Of a DNA stretch of 64,000 nt, positions 54,121 through 62,153 are shown one piece after another (position 1 is the first letter of the stretch; each line of letters starts with the position of its first letter). The stretch comes from Pseudolabrys sp963742345 (GTDB lineage Bacteria > Pseudomonadota > Alphaproteobacteria > Rhizobiales > Xanthobacteraceae), in the NCBI GenBank assembly GCA_963742345.1, contig CAVULO010000006.1:62001-126000 (forward strand). Direction: 5' to 3'. A model generated the notes under the pieces. The model did no database searches. It worked only from the letters and a program-made list of their open reading frames with translations, and was not told the DNA's origin. Made by a program: the position numbers and the translations under genes.

Positions 54121-54744
54121 ATGTCGGACATCACTCCTTCACAAACCGTCGGCCCATTCTTCGCCTACGGTCTGGCGCCGCATAGCCGCTGCGAGTGGCG
54201 GCCTGAGCAGGGCAAGGACATTTACGACTGGAAGGAAACCGCCGGCGCCAATCTGGTGACACCGGATGCTTCGGGAACGAAGGTTCGAATTGAGGGCTGC
54301 GTGCTTGACGGCGACGGCATGCCGATTAACGACGCCATGCTGGAAATCTGGCAGGCGGATGCGCAGGGGCGCTATGCCCATTCCAGCGACAGCCGCTCGC
54401 GGCCGAATACAAAGTTCACGGGCTTTGGGCGTTCGGCGACCGACAAGAATGGGGTTTTCAGCTTCGACACCATCAAGCCGGGGTCGGTGCCTGGGCCGAA
54501 CGGCAAGGCGCAAGCACCGCATATTATTTTCTGCATCTTCTCGCGCGGAATGTTGCGGCAGATCTATACCCGGCTCTACTTCGGCGACGAGGCAGCTAAC
54601 GACAGTGATCCCATCCTGACGCTCGTGCCGGCTGACCGGCGCCGGACTCTCGTTGCCCACAAAGAGATGCAAGGCGAGCTGGCGGTCTACCGCTTCGACA
54701 TTCGCGTTCAGGGCGAAAACGAGACGGTTTTCTTCGATATCTGA
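54121..54744 (+). CDS. pcaG: protocatechuate 3,4-dioxygenase alpha subunit
   Basis: 207 residues. It begins SDITPSQTVGPFFAYGL, the standard PcaG start, with MLEIWQADAQGRYAH and KAQAPHIIFCIFSRGML, where the iron His pair of the beta subunit is not conserved, as expected for the structural subunit. It ends RFDIRVQGENETVFFDI, also typical. It starts at the base after the pcaH stop. It is the last recognisable pca gene. Confidence 0.95.
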   Translation: MSDITPSQTVGPFFAYGLAPHSRCEWRPEQGKDIYDWKETAGANLVTPDASGTKVRIEGCVLDGDGMPINDAMLEIWQADAQGRYAHSSDSRSRPNTKFTGFGRSATDKNGVFSFDTIKPGSVPGPNGKAQAPHIIFCIFSRGMLRQIYTRLYFGDEAANDSDPILTLVPADRRRTLVAHKEMQGELAVYRFDIRVQGENETVFFDI

Positions 54745-55050
54745 TCGGACGATCGTGATTTGGCGGCCATTGGCGCCCAGCGCCGCGGTGCTCGGCATCC
54801 CAGTCTGCCCATCTGTGCCCATAGAAATTCTACGTTTGCGTAGGATAATGCCCACTAATCAACCTGCTTCGATCCTCACGAACCGCCATTTCCGCGTTTT
54901 ATCCATAAGATCCAGTGTTTTGTTAGTGGGCAGATCGCCCACCCACTTTGCCCATCTTTCCACAGCACGCTTTTACGGTTGACGAAAGCGGGGGGACTTG
55001 GTTCGCTTTGAGGCGTAACGGCCATCGAGAGCCGGTCAGGAAACGCCGCG
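54745..55050. other. 306-bp gene-free gap with a long-range inverted repeat
   Basis: No gene is supported. TGCCCACTAA (54849-54858) is repeated as its exact complement TTAGTGGGCA (54923-54932), 64 bases apart, and GTGGGC/GCCCAC forms a tight palindrome at the second site (about 54926-54942). GCCCA occurs several more times in one or the other orientation. The region is less GC-rich than its flanks around 54890-54925. It separates the pca genes from the methyl-transfer cluster and probably carries its promoter and operator. Confidence 0.5.
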
Positions 55051-56460
55051 ATGAACGAACAAATCCTCCTGGAGATCAGCGAATTTTGCCGCGCACGCGG
55101 GCTTGCCGAGTCGACCTTCGGCCGCCGCGCCGTCAACGACGGCAAGTTGGCAAGCCGGCTGCGTAACGGCGGCCGCATCACCACCGACACGCTCGAGCGC
55201 ATCCGCGCCTTTATGGCGCGCAATTCCGACGGTGAGCCGGCGCGGCGCCGCGTGCTGTTCGAGCCGACGCCGCCTGGCGTGCTGCCCGTCGTAAAACCAC
55301 CGGCGCCACCGGTTGCATCGGGGCTCGCCACCGACGATCCGCAGCGCAATTTCCGTTTCTTCGACAACCGGCAGAAATATCTTCTGTTCGTAAATACCTG
55401 CTCGGAGAAATGGGAGATCGCCTCGCGCGTCGGACTGGAGCTCGCCAATATCCATCCACGTCCGCCGGCGGTGCGCGTGTTTGATGCCGGTGTTGGCGAT
55501 GGCACAGTGCTCGCGCGCGTGATGCGCTCGATGCACGACCGCTTCCCGACGACGCCGTTCTATATTGTCGGCAAGGAAATCAGCCTGGAGGATATCCGCC
55601 TCACGCTGCACAAGATGGCGGACCGCTTCGTCGAGCATCCCGCCAGCGTGTTGGTTCTTACCAATCTTGCTTATGCCGAAGCGCCCTGGCTGGCGGTGAA
55701 GTCCTTGAGTGCGGCCACCAGCCTGGTCTGGAAAGAGCTGGCGATGGACGGCAACACCGCGCACAGCTTTGAAAAGCAGATCACCGATCTCGAGCCATTC
55801 CTTGCCGAGAACTGGAAAGCGCGCGTGAGCGCAAAAAGCGGCAATCCGGTCTATGAGCGTCCGGTGATTCTGGTGATCTATCGCAACGATCACCGTTTTC
55901 TTCTCGACCAGATCGTGCCAAAGCCGGGTGGCACCGTCGCCGACTACGATCTGGTGATAGCCTCGCAGCCCTATCGGGCGCGTGCTTCGCTTGAGTTCAA
56001 AGCAAAACGTGTGCTGGCGCCGCTCGCGCGTGCGATTGGGCCCGGTGGCCGCATGATAGCGATCCATTCCTACGGGCACGATCCGGGCATGGAGATCATC
56101 AAGAAGGTCTGGCCGAACGATAATCCGTTCGTCCATAGCCGCCACGATCTGCTCAAGGAAGTGAAACACGACCTGGGCGCAGCCGGCCGCGACCTCAATT
56201 TCAACGCCTATTCCGATCAACGCTCGCTGTTTCGCTATGACATGCATACTCTGCCGTCGGAGATTTCATCCTCGATCGGCACGTCGACCCTGCTTGCTGC
56301 GTGGAATGCGGCGATTTACGTGGCACAGGTGGAGGACGATCGCCTTTCCGATGTGAACAGCGATCGGCGCTATATCGAGGCGACACGCGACATTCTCCAG
56401 AAGCAGGGCGGCTTGTGGTTCTACGATGAGTCCTTCGTGATTTCGCGCCGGCGCGAATAG
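55051..56460 (+). CDS. SAM-dependent methyltransferase-like protein with N-terminal helix-turn-helix-like region
   Basis: 469 residues. Residues about 1-55 (ILLEISEFCRARGLAESTFG, RITTDTLERIRAFMARN) look like a small helical DNA- or partner-binding domain. A Pro-rich linker at about 70-90 precedes a Rossmann methyltransferase fold: motif I is VFDAGVGDGTVLARV at about 149-163, followed by YIVGKEISLEDIRLTL, and GPGGRMIAIHSYG near residue 335. The acceptor is unknown. It precedes the MetF-like gene by 11 bases on the same strand and so may be the first gene of the methyl-transfer operon. It has no recognised family name in my reading. Confidence 0.7.
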   Translation: MNEQILLEISEFCRARGLAESTFGRRAVNDGKLASRLRNGGRITTDTLERIRAFMARNSDGEPARRRVLFEPTPPGVLPVVKPPAPPVASGLATDDPQRNFRFFDNRQKYLLFVNTCSEKWEIASRVGLELANIHPRPPAVRVFDAGVGDGTVLARVMRSMHDRFPTTPFYIVGKEISLEDIRLTLHKMADRFVEHPASVLVLTNLAYAEAPWLAVKSLSAATSLVWKELAMDGNTAHSFEKQITDLEPFLAENWKARVSAKSGNPVYERPVILVIYRNDHRFLLDQIVPKPGGTVADYDLVIASQPYRARASLEFKAKRVLAPLARAIGPGGRMIAIHSYGHDPGMEIIKKVWPNDNPFVHSRHDLLKEVKHDLGAAGRDLNFNAYSDQRSLFRYDMHTLPSEISSSIGTSTLLAAWNAAIYVAQVEDDRLSDVNSDRRYIEATRDILQKQGGLWFYDESFVISRRRE

Positions 56461-56471
56461 ACGTTCGGCAT

Positions 56472-57347
56472 ATGCCCGCCGCTGTTCCCGCGTCTGATCC
56501 CGCCGGCTTTGCGCAACGCTTCTCGCTCGAGGCCACACGCCCAAGCCCGGCCGAAATTGCGGCGCTTGTGGATGTCCTTCCGCAAGGCACACCGCTTTAT
56601 CTCACCGCGGTGCCGACGCAAGATACGCGCGAGCTGGTGACCGCGGCTATCGCCGTGCGCAAGGCCGCGCTTGAGCCGGTCGCTCATATCGCGGCGCGGC
56701 GGTTTGCCAGTGCTGGCTTACTGCGGGAATTGCTCACCCGCCTTTGCGGCGAAGCCGATATGCGGCGGCTGCTCCTGATCGGCGGAGATGTCGACACACC
56801 GGGCGCGTTCGCCGATGCCCTTGCGGTTATCCAAAAGGGCGGTCTGCGTGAAGCCGGCATCGAAGAGATCGGTATCGGCGCCTATCCGGAAGGCCATCCA
56901 CGCATTCCAGCTGGACGTCTGGAATCCGCGCTCGATGAAAAGATCGCTGCCGCTACCGCGCAAGGGTTGCGCGTCCACATCGTCAGCCAGTTTTCATTTT
57001 CTCCAGAAAACATCCTGACTTGGCTCAAGCAATTGCGCGCCTGCGGTATCAGCAAGCCGGTGAAAATCGGTATGGCCGGTCCGTCCAGCGTGCCAGCGTT
57101 ACTCAGGTACGCGAGGCGCTGCGGCGTCGCCGCATCGTTGCGCGGGTTGGTATCGGGTGTCGCCAGTGGTCTGGTCGGCAATGTCGGGCCTGATCGAATT
57201 GTCGACACGCTCTCGGCGGCAAGCGGTTTGGGCGACGTGGCACCCCACTATTTTTCCTTCGGCGGGACGCTTGAAACGGCCCGCTACGCATGCGAAGCCG
57301 CCGCAGGACGGCACGGTGCCGGCCGTGCTATGGCTCCAAGTAATTAA
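56472..57347 (+). CDS. short methylenetetrahydrofolate reductase (MetF-like)
   Basis: 291 residues. The MTHFR barrel is recognisable by LLLIGGDVD, which aligns with the flavin-side Asp loop of MetF, GIGAYPEGHPRI and QFSFSPENILTWLKQLRACG. The usual N-terminal FEFFPPK is replaced by FSLEATRPS, which still offers a Glu. It would interconvert methylene- and methyl-tetrahydrofolate. It sits between a methyltransferase-like gene and four MetE-core genes rather than in a methionine-biosynthesis locus, so a catabolic role, oxidising methyl-THF, is plausible. A 38-base gap with GGAGGA leads into the first MetE-like gene. Confidence 0.82.
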   Translation: MPAAVPASDPAGFAQRFSLEATRPSPAEIAALVDVLPQGTPLYLTAVPTQDTRELVTAAIAVRKAALEPVAHIAARRFASAGLLRELLTRLCGEADMRRLLLIGGDVDTPGAFADALAVIQKGGLREAGIEEIGIGAYPEGHPRIPAGRLESALDEKIAAATAQGLRVHIVSQFSFSPENILTWLKQLRACGISKPVKIGMAGPSSVPALLRYARRCGVAASLRGLVSGVASGLVGNVGPDRIVDTLSAASGLGDVAPHYFSFGGTLETARYACEAAAGRHGAGRAMAPSN

Positions 57348-57385
57348 GACCTGCCGGTAAACGCGGGCCACTCGCGGAGGACGAT

Positions 57386-58492
57386 ATGCAAAGAACAAAG
57401 CCACCATTTCGCGCCGATCATGTCGGCAGCATCCTGCGCACCGCGCCGGTCAAGGATGCGCGCGCAAAGCGCGAGCAGGGTGCGATTAGCGCGGCTCAGT
57501 TGCAAGAAATTGAAGACCGCGAGATCGAGAAGATCATCAGGAAGCAGGAAGAGATCGGACTCAAGCTCGCGACCGACGGCGAATTCCGTCGTTCTTGGTG
57601 GCACTTCGATTTCTTCGGCATGCTCGATGGCGTTGATATCTACGAGCTCGACCACGGTATTCAGTTTCAGGGCGTGCAGACCAAGCCGCGTAGCATCAAG
57701 GTCACCGGCAAGATCGGTTTTTCAAACCACCCGATGCTGGAGCACTTCAAGTTTCTGAAAGCGCATACCAAGGTCACGCCGAAGATGACGATTCCGGCGC
57801 CGAGCGTGATGCATTTCAGGCTTGAGCCCGGCGCGGTGGCGAAGTCCGCATACCCCGATCGCGACGCTATCTTCGACGATCTTGCCATGGCCTATCAGAA
57901 GGCCATCAAGGCGCTCTACGACGCCGGCTGTCGCTACTTGCAATTCGACGACACAGCCTGGGCTTATCTCTGCTCGCAGGAGGAGTTGAAGAAGGCGCGC
58001 GACCGTGGCCTCGACGTGGATCATCTGCAAGAGACCTACACGCGCTGCATCAATAAGGCGCTGGAGGCCAAACCCGCCGACATGACGATCACCACCCACG
58101 TCTGTCGCGGCAACTTCCGTTCGACCTTTATTTCGTCGGGTGGCTACGAGCCGGTGGCGCAGAATCTCCTCGGCAAATGCAACTACGACGGATATTTCCT
58201 CGAATACGACACCGATCGTGCCGGCGGTTTCGAGCCGCTTCGGTTTTTGCCAAAGGGCAACAAGATCGTCGTGCTCGGGCTCGTCACCTCGAAGTCCGGC
58301 CGGCTGGAACCGCGCGCCGATATCAGGAAAAGAATCGAAGAAGCGACCAAATACGTTGCGCTCGATCAGCTCGGCTTGTCGCCCCAATGCGGCTTTGCCT
58401 CGACCGAAGAAGGCAATGTGCTGGCCGAGGACGAGCAATGGGCCAAGCTGCGCATGATCGTAGAGTTAGCGGATGAGGTGTGGGGCAAGTGA
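57386..58492 (+). CDS. MetE-core (cobalamin-independent methionine synthase-like) methyltransferase, paralogue 1
   Basis: 368 residues, equivalent to the C-terminal catalytic half of MetE only. The zinc-site pattern is kept: His238-X-Cys240 in THVCRGNF, Glu273 in FLEYDTDRAGGFE and Cys335 in LSPQCGFASTEEGN. The N-terminal FRADHVGSILRTAPV matches the homocysteine-binding IGS loop of MetE. Family members move a methyl or alkyl group onto a thiol; the group also includes epoxyalkane:CoM transferase. The donor and thiol are unknown here. First of four tandem copies and the one next to the MetF-like gene. Confidence 0.88.
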   Translation: MQRTKPPFRADHVGSILRTAPVKDARAKREQGAISAAQLQEIEDREIEKIIRKQEEIGLKLATDGEFRRSWWHFDFFGMLDGVDIYELDHGIQFQGVQTKPRSIKVTGKIGFSNHPMLEHFKFLKAHTKVTPKMTIPAPSVMHFRLEPGAVAKSAYPDRDAIFDDLAMAYQKAIKALYDAGCRYLQFDDTAWAYLCSQEELKKARDRGLDVDHLQETYTRCINKALEAKPADMTITTHVCRGNFRSTFISSGGYEPVAQNLLGKCNYDGYFLEYDTDRAGGFEPLRFLPKGNKIVVLGLVTSKSGRLEPRADIRKRIEEATKYVALDQLGLSPQCGFASTEEGNVLAEDEQWAKLRMIVELADEVWGK

Positions 58493-58571
58493 CAGCGTTT
58501 TTGCTGTCATCGCTGGTTCGGCACGCAGCGCCGCGACCCGGTGATCCGCTTAGAAAGCACTGGGCTCCCTA

Positions 58572-58606
58572 GCGAGACCGCCGGGACAAGCCCGGCCATG
58601 ACAAGT
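58572..58606. repeat. intergenic hairpin repeat between MetE-like paralogues 1 and 2
   Basis: GCGAGACCGCCGGGACAAGC followed by CCGGCCATGACAAG. The CCGGGACAAGCCCGG stem is the inverted form of the common CTTGTC-ATGGCCGGGCTTG type repeat. It is related to the copy at 35621. Confidence 0.65.
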
Positions 58607-58622
58607 CCGGAGAATAAAACCA

Positions 58623-59732
58623 ATGTCACAACGCACCACACCGCCATTTCGCGCCGACCATGTCGGCAGCTTGTTGCGCCCGTCGGCGCTCAAGGAGGCG
58701 CGCGCTAAGGAGGCCAAGGGTGAGATCTCCGCCGGAGCGCTAAAAGCAGTCGAAGATCGCGAGATTGAGAAAGTCATCAAGAAGCAAGAGGAGATCGGCC
58801 TCAGGCTTGCCACCGACGGTGAATTGCGCCGCTCTTGGTGGCATTTCGATTTCTACAAGGGCCTCGATGGCGTCGAAATTTACCAGACCGACGAAGGCAT
58901 CCACTTCGCTGGCGTGGACACCAAGGCGGAAGGCTTGCGGGTTGTCGGCAAGATCGGGTTTTCCAATCATCCACACATCGAACACTTCAAGTTCCTGAAG
59001 GCGCACACCAAAGCCACGCCGAAGATGACCATTCCTGCGCCCTCGACGTTCCACTTCCGTCAAGGCCGGCAGTCGATCAGCAAAGAGGTCTATCCCGACC
59101 TCAACGCCTATTTCGACGATGTGGCGATCGCCTATCAAAAGGCAATTCGCGCTTTTTACGATGCAGGTTGCCGTTATCTGCAGCTCGACGACACGGCCTG
59201 GTCGATGATCTGCGATCCGAAACAGCGCGATGGCTCGCGCAAGCGCGGCGACGATCCGGATAAGTTGCCGCCGCACTACACGCGCATGACCAACAAGGCG
59301 CTGGAAGCCAAGCCTGCGGACATGACGATCACCATGCATTCCTGCCGCGGCAATTTCCGCTCTACCTTTATCGCGTCCGGGGGCTACGAGTTCGTTGCCG
59401 AGGAATTGTTCGGCAAGGTCAATATCGACGGATATTTTCTGGAATTCGATACCGACCGTGCCGGCGGTTTCGAGCCGCTGCGCCATCTCAAGGGCGACAA
59501 ACGGGTGGTACTGGGCCTCGTCACGTCAAAGAGCGGGCGGCTGGAGCCAAAGGACGACATCAAGCGGCGCATTGATGAAGCCACCAAATATGTCGCGCTT
59601 GATCAGCTATGTTTGTCGCCGCAATGCGGCTTTGCCTCGACAGAAGAAGGCAACGTGCTGGCCGAGGAGGAACAGTGGGCGAAACTGCGGATGATCGTGG
59701 ACTTGGCGGAGGAAGTGTGGGGGAAGAACTAG
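58623..59732 (+). CDS. MetE-core methyltransferase, paralogue 2
   Basis: 369 residues. The same architecture as paralogue 1, and close to it (KATPKMTIPAPSTFHF, LDGVEIYQTDEGIHFAGVDT). The zinc pattern is present as MHSCRGNF, FLEFDTDRAGGFE and LSPQCGFASTEEGN. Relative to copy 1 the middle carries a small insert (CDPKQRDGSRKRGDDPDKLP, shared with copies 3 and 4), so it looks intermediate. It starts SQRTTPPFRADHVGSLLRPS. Repeats flank it on both sides. Confidence 0.88.
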   Translation: MSQRTTPPFRADHVGSLLRPSALKEARAKEAKGEISAGALKAVEDREIEKVIKKQEEIGLRLATDGELRRSWWHFDFYKGLDGVEIYQTDEGIHFAGVDTKAEGLRVVGKIGFSNHPHIEHFKFLKAHTKATPKMTIPAPSTFHFRQGRQSISKEVYPDLNAYFDDVAIAYQKAIRAFYDAGCRYLQLDDTAWSMICDPKQRDGSRKRGDDPDKLPPHYTRMTNKALEAKPADMTITMHSCRGNFRSTFIASGGYEFVAEELFGKVNIDGYFLEFDTDRAGGFEPLRHLKGDKRVVLGLVTSKSGRLEPKDDIKRRIDEATKYVALDQLCLSPQCGFASTEEGNVLAEEEQWAKLRMIVDLAEEVWGKN

Positions 59733-59740
59733 CAAAAGCC

Positions 59741-59811
59741 ACTCATCCCCGCGCAAGCGGGAATCCAGCGTAGTCTGGCGCCGCGTCTCGCGCTTTTGCG
59801 GAGACGGGCGG
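59741..59811. repeat. intergenic palindromic repeat between MetE-like paralogues 2 and 3
   Basis: ACTCATCCCCGCGCAAGCGG plus GAATCCAGCG on the left matches the left arm of copies 1 and 2. The right part, CCGCGTCTCGCGCTTTTGCG plus GAGACGGGCGG, is a different arm that resembles the fragment at 10590. Confidence 0.65.
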
Positions 59812-59821
59812 TAAAAGCCGA

Positions 59822-60928
59822 ATGACTCAACGCACCACGCCTCCGTTCCGCGCCGATCACGTTGGCAGCCTGTTGCGCACCGCGCCGCTGAAAGAGTTGC
59901 GCGCGAAACGCGAGCGCGGGGAGATTTCGGCTGGCGCGCTGAAAGCGACGGAAGACCGCGAGATCGAGAAGATCATCAGGAAGCAGGAAGAGATCGGGCT
60001 GAAGGCCGTTACCGACGGCGAATTCCGCCGCGCGTTCTGGAATTACGATTTTCTCGGGGCCCTCGACGGCGTCGAAGCCTATCTGGGGGAGCGCAAGATC
60101 AAGTTCGAGGGCCCAAATCCCAAGCCAATGATGCTGCGGGTCATCGGCAAGCTCGGCCCGTTTTCCGGCCATCCAATGCTGGAACATTTCAGGTTCGTCA
60201 AAGAACACACCCGCGTCACGCCGAAAATGACGATCCCTTCGCCGTCGTCGCTGCATTTCCGCTACGGCCGCGACGCCGTGCCGGAGTCGGTCTATCCAGA
60301 CATGAGCGATTTCTATCGCGATCTTGGCCAGACTTATCGCACGGCCGTGCGCGCCTTCGCCGATGCGGGCTGCCGCTATCTACAGCTCGATGAGGTCAAT
60401 TTCACCTATCTTTGCGATCCGAAGTTGCGTGCACAAGTCGCCAACCGCGGCGACGATCCGGAAAAGCTGCCGACGATCTATGCAGGCATGATCAATGCCG
60501 CTATCTCCGATATTCCGCCCGACATGACCATCGCGATGCATTTGTGCCGCGGCAATTTCCAATCAACCTTTGTTGCGTCGGGGGGATACGAGCCGGTAGC
60601 GGAGATTCTGTTCAATACGATCAACGTGCATGGCTACTTCATGGAATACGACAGTGATCGCGCCGGCGGCTTTGAGCCGCTGCGTTTCGTGCCGAGAGGC
60701 AAGACCGTCGTACTGGGACTGGTGACAACAAAATCGGGCCGTCTGGAATTGAAAGACGACATCAAACGCCGTATCGATCGGGCCGCGAAGTTTGTTCCGC
60801 ACGAGCAGCTCTGTCTTTCGCCGCAATGCGGCTTCGCTTCCACCGAAGAGGGCAATATTCTCGCCGAAGATGAGCAATGGGCGAAATTGCGGATGATTGT
60901 TGAGCTTGCCGAAGAGGTTTGGAGCTAG
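59822..60928 (+). CDS. MetE-core methyltransferase, paralogue 3
   Basis: 368 residues. Zinc pattern: MHLCRGNF, FMEYDSDRAGGFE, LSPQCGFASTEEGN. Copies 3 and 4 share LQLDEVNFTYLCDPK-like segments where copies 1 and 2 have LDDTAW, so the array falls into two subpairs, which suggests two substrates. It also differs at AFWNYDFLGALDGVEAYLGE, where the other copies carry SWWH. The start is the ATG at 59822, 10 bases after repeat 59741-59811. Confidence 0.88.
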   Translation: MTQRTTPPFRADHVGSLLRTAPLKELRAKRERGEISAGALKATEDREIEKIIRKQEEIGLKAVTDGEFRRAFWNYDFLGALDGVEAYLGERKIKFEGPNPKPMMLRVIGKLGPFSGHPMLEHFRFVKEHTRVTPKMTIPSPSSLHFRYGRDAVPESVYPDMSDFYRDLGQTYRTAVRAFADAGCRYLQLDEVNFTYLCDPKLRAQVANRGDDPEKLPTIYAGMINAAISDIPPDMTIAMHLCRGNFQSTFVASGGYEPVAEILFNTINVHGYFMEYDSDRAGGFEPLRFVPRGKTVVLGLVTTKSGRLELKDDIKRRIDRAAKFVPHEQLCLSPQCGFASTEEGNILAEDEQWAKLRMIVELAEEVWS

Positions 60929-60940
60929 AGTTATGTAGAT

Positions 60941-60972
60941 CGCTCATTCCCGCGGTTGCTTTCGCGGGAGCG
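60941..60972. repeat. intergenic hairpin between MetE-like paralogues 3 and 4
   Basis: CGCTCATTCCCGCG, loop GTTGCTT, then TCGCGGGAGCG: a stem of 7 to 8 bp that uses the CGCTCATTCCCGCG arm of the repeat family seen in copies 1-3. It ends 8 bases before the ribosome site of paralogue 4. Confidence 0.6.
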
Positions 60973-60989
60973 AACGAATGGGAGGGACA

Positions 60990-62100
60990 ATGTCACAACG
61001 CACAAAACCGCCGTTTCGCGCCGACCATGTCGGGAGCCTGTTGCGCCCCGGCGCGCTGAAAAAAGCACGCGAGCAGCGTACCAAGGGCGAAATTGCGCCC
61101 ACGCAACTGAAGGAAATCGAGGACCGCGAGATCGAGCGCGTCATCAAGAAGCAGGAGGATGTCGGCCTGCAATCGATCACCGATGGCGAATTCCGTCGCT
61201 CCTGGTGGCATCTCGATTTTCTCTGGGGTCTCGACGGTATTGAAAAGCATGTGATGGATACCGGTATCCCCTTTACGGGCATAACGACACGCAACGAAGG
61301 CCTCAAGGTCACCGGCAAGCTCGGCTTTTCCAACCACCCAATGATCGAGCATTTCAAGTTCGTCGCGGCGCACACCAGGCGCATGCCGAAGATCACAATT
61401 CCATCGCCGTCGGCCGCTTATGGGCGCCCCGTGCCAACGCCGATCGACAGAAAGGTCTATCCAAAGCTTGATGCATTCTTCGACGATCTCGGCCAAGCTT
61501 ATAAAAAAGCCGTGCGTGCTTTCGCCGATGCGGGGTGCCGCTATCTCCAGCTCGACGAAGTCTTCATCGCCATGCTGTGCGACCCGAAATACCGCCAATC
61601 AATGAAAGACCGTGGGGATGATCCGGAGCAGCTCGGTGAACTCTACGGCGACCTTATCAATACGGCGATGTCGGACATTCCATCCGACATGACCATCACG
61701 ATGCACATGTGTCGTGGCAACTATAAATCGACCTACATGGGGAGCGGAGGCTACGAAGCCGTGCAGGAGGTTCTGTTTAACAGAATCAAGGTGCATGGCT
61801 TTTTCATGGAATACGACAGCGAACGTGCCGGCGGCTTCGAACCGCTGCGGATGCTCCCGAAAAATAGAACCGCCGTGCTCGGTCTCGTTACGACGAAGAG
61901 CGGACGAGCTCGAGTCCAAGGACGAAGTCAAGCGCCGTATTGACCAAGCCGCCAAGTTCGTTTCGCTTGAACAATTGTGTCTGTCGCCGCAATGCGGCTT
62001 TGCCTCGACCGAAGAGGGCAATGCGCTGGCCGAGGACGAGCAATGGGCGAAGCTGCGCATGATCATCGAAATTGCCGGCGAGGTGTGGGGCAAAAGCTAA
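60990..62100 (+). pseudogene. MetE-core methyltransferase, paralogue 4, one frameshift
   Basis: About 369 residues after correction. It starts SQRTKPPFRADHVGSLLRPG; ATG 60990 follows GGAGGG and matches the other copies, while ATG 60978 is upstream of that site. The zinc pattern is MHMCRGNY, FMEYDSERAGGFE and LSPQCGFASTEEGN, the last in the shifted frame. One extra base near 61908 separates LVTTKSGR from LESKDEVKRRIDQAAKF. Total length is 3n+1. It shares LQLDEV with paralogue 3 and SWWH with 1 and 2. Sequencing error or early decay of a redundant copy are both possible. Confidence 0.87.
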
Positions 62101-62102
62101 CG

Positions 62103-62147
62103 ACAACTTTCGCGGGGGCGAGCGGAACGATAGTTTCGCGGGCGGTA
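62103..62147. repeat. degenerate repeat fragment after paralogue 4
   Basis: CTTTCGCGGGGGCGAGCGGA and AGTTTCGCGGGCGG: two half-arms of the GCGGGAGCG type seen in the repeats upstream. The full palindrome is lost. Confidence 0.4.
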
Positions 62148-62153
62148 CATCGA

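Noticed and set aside
54745..55050. Possible phage attachment site or tRNA remnant
   Set aside because: No tRNA cloverleaf, integrase or flanking direct repeat is visible.
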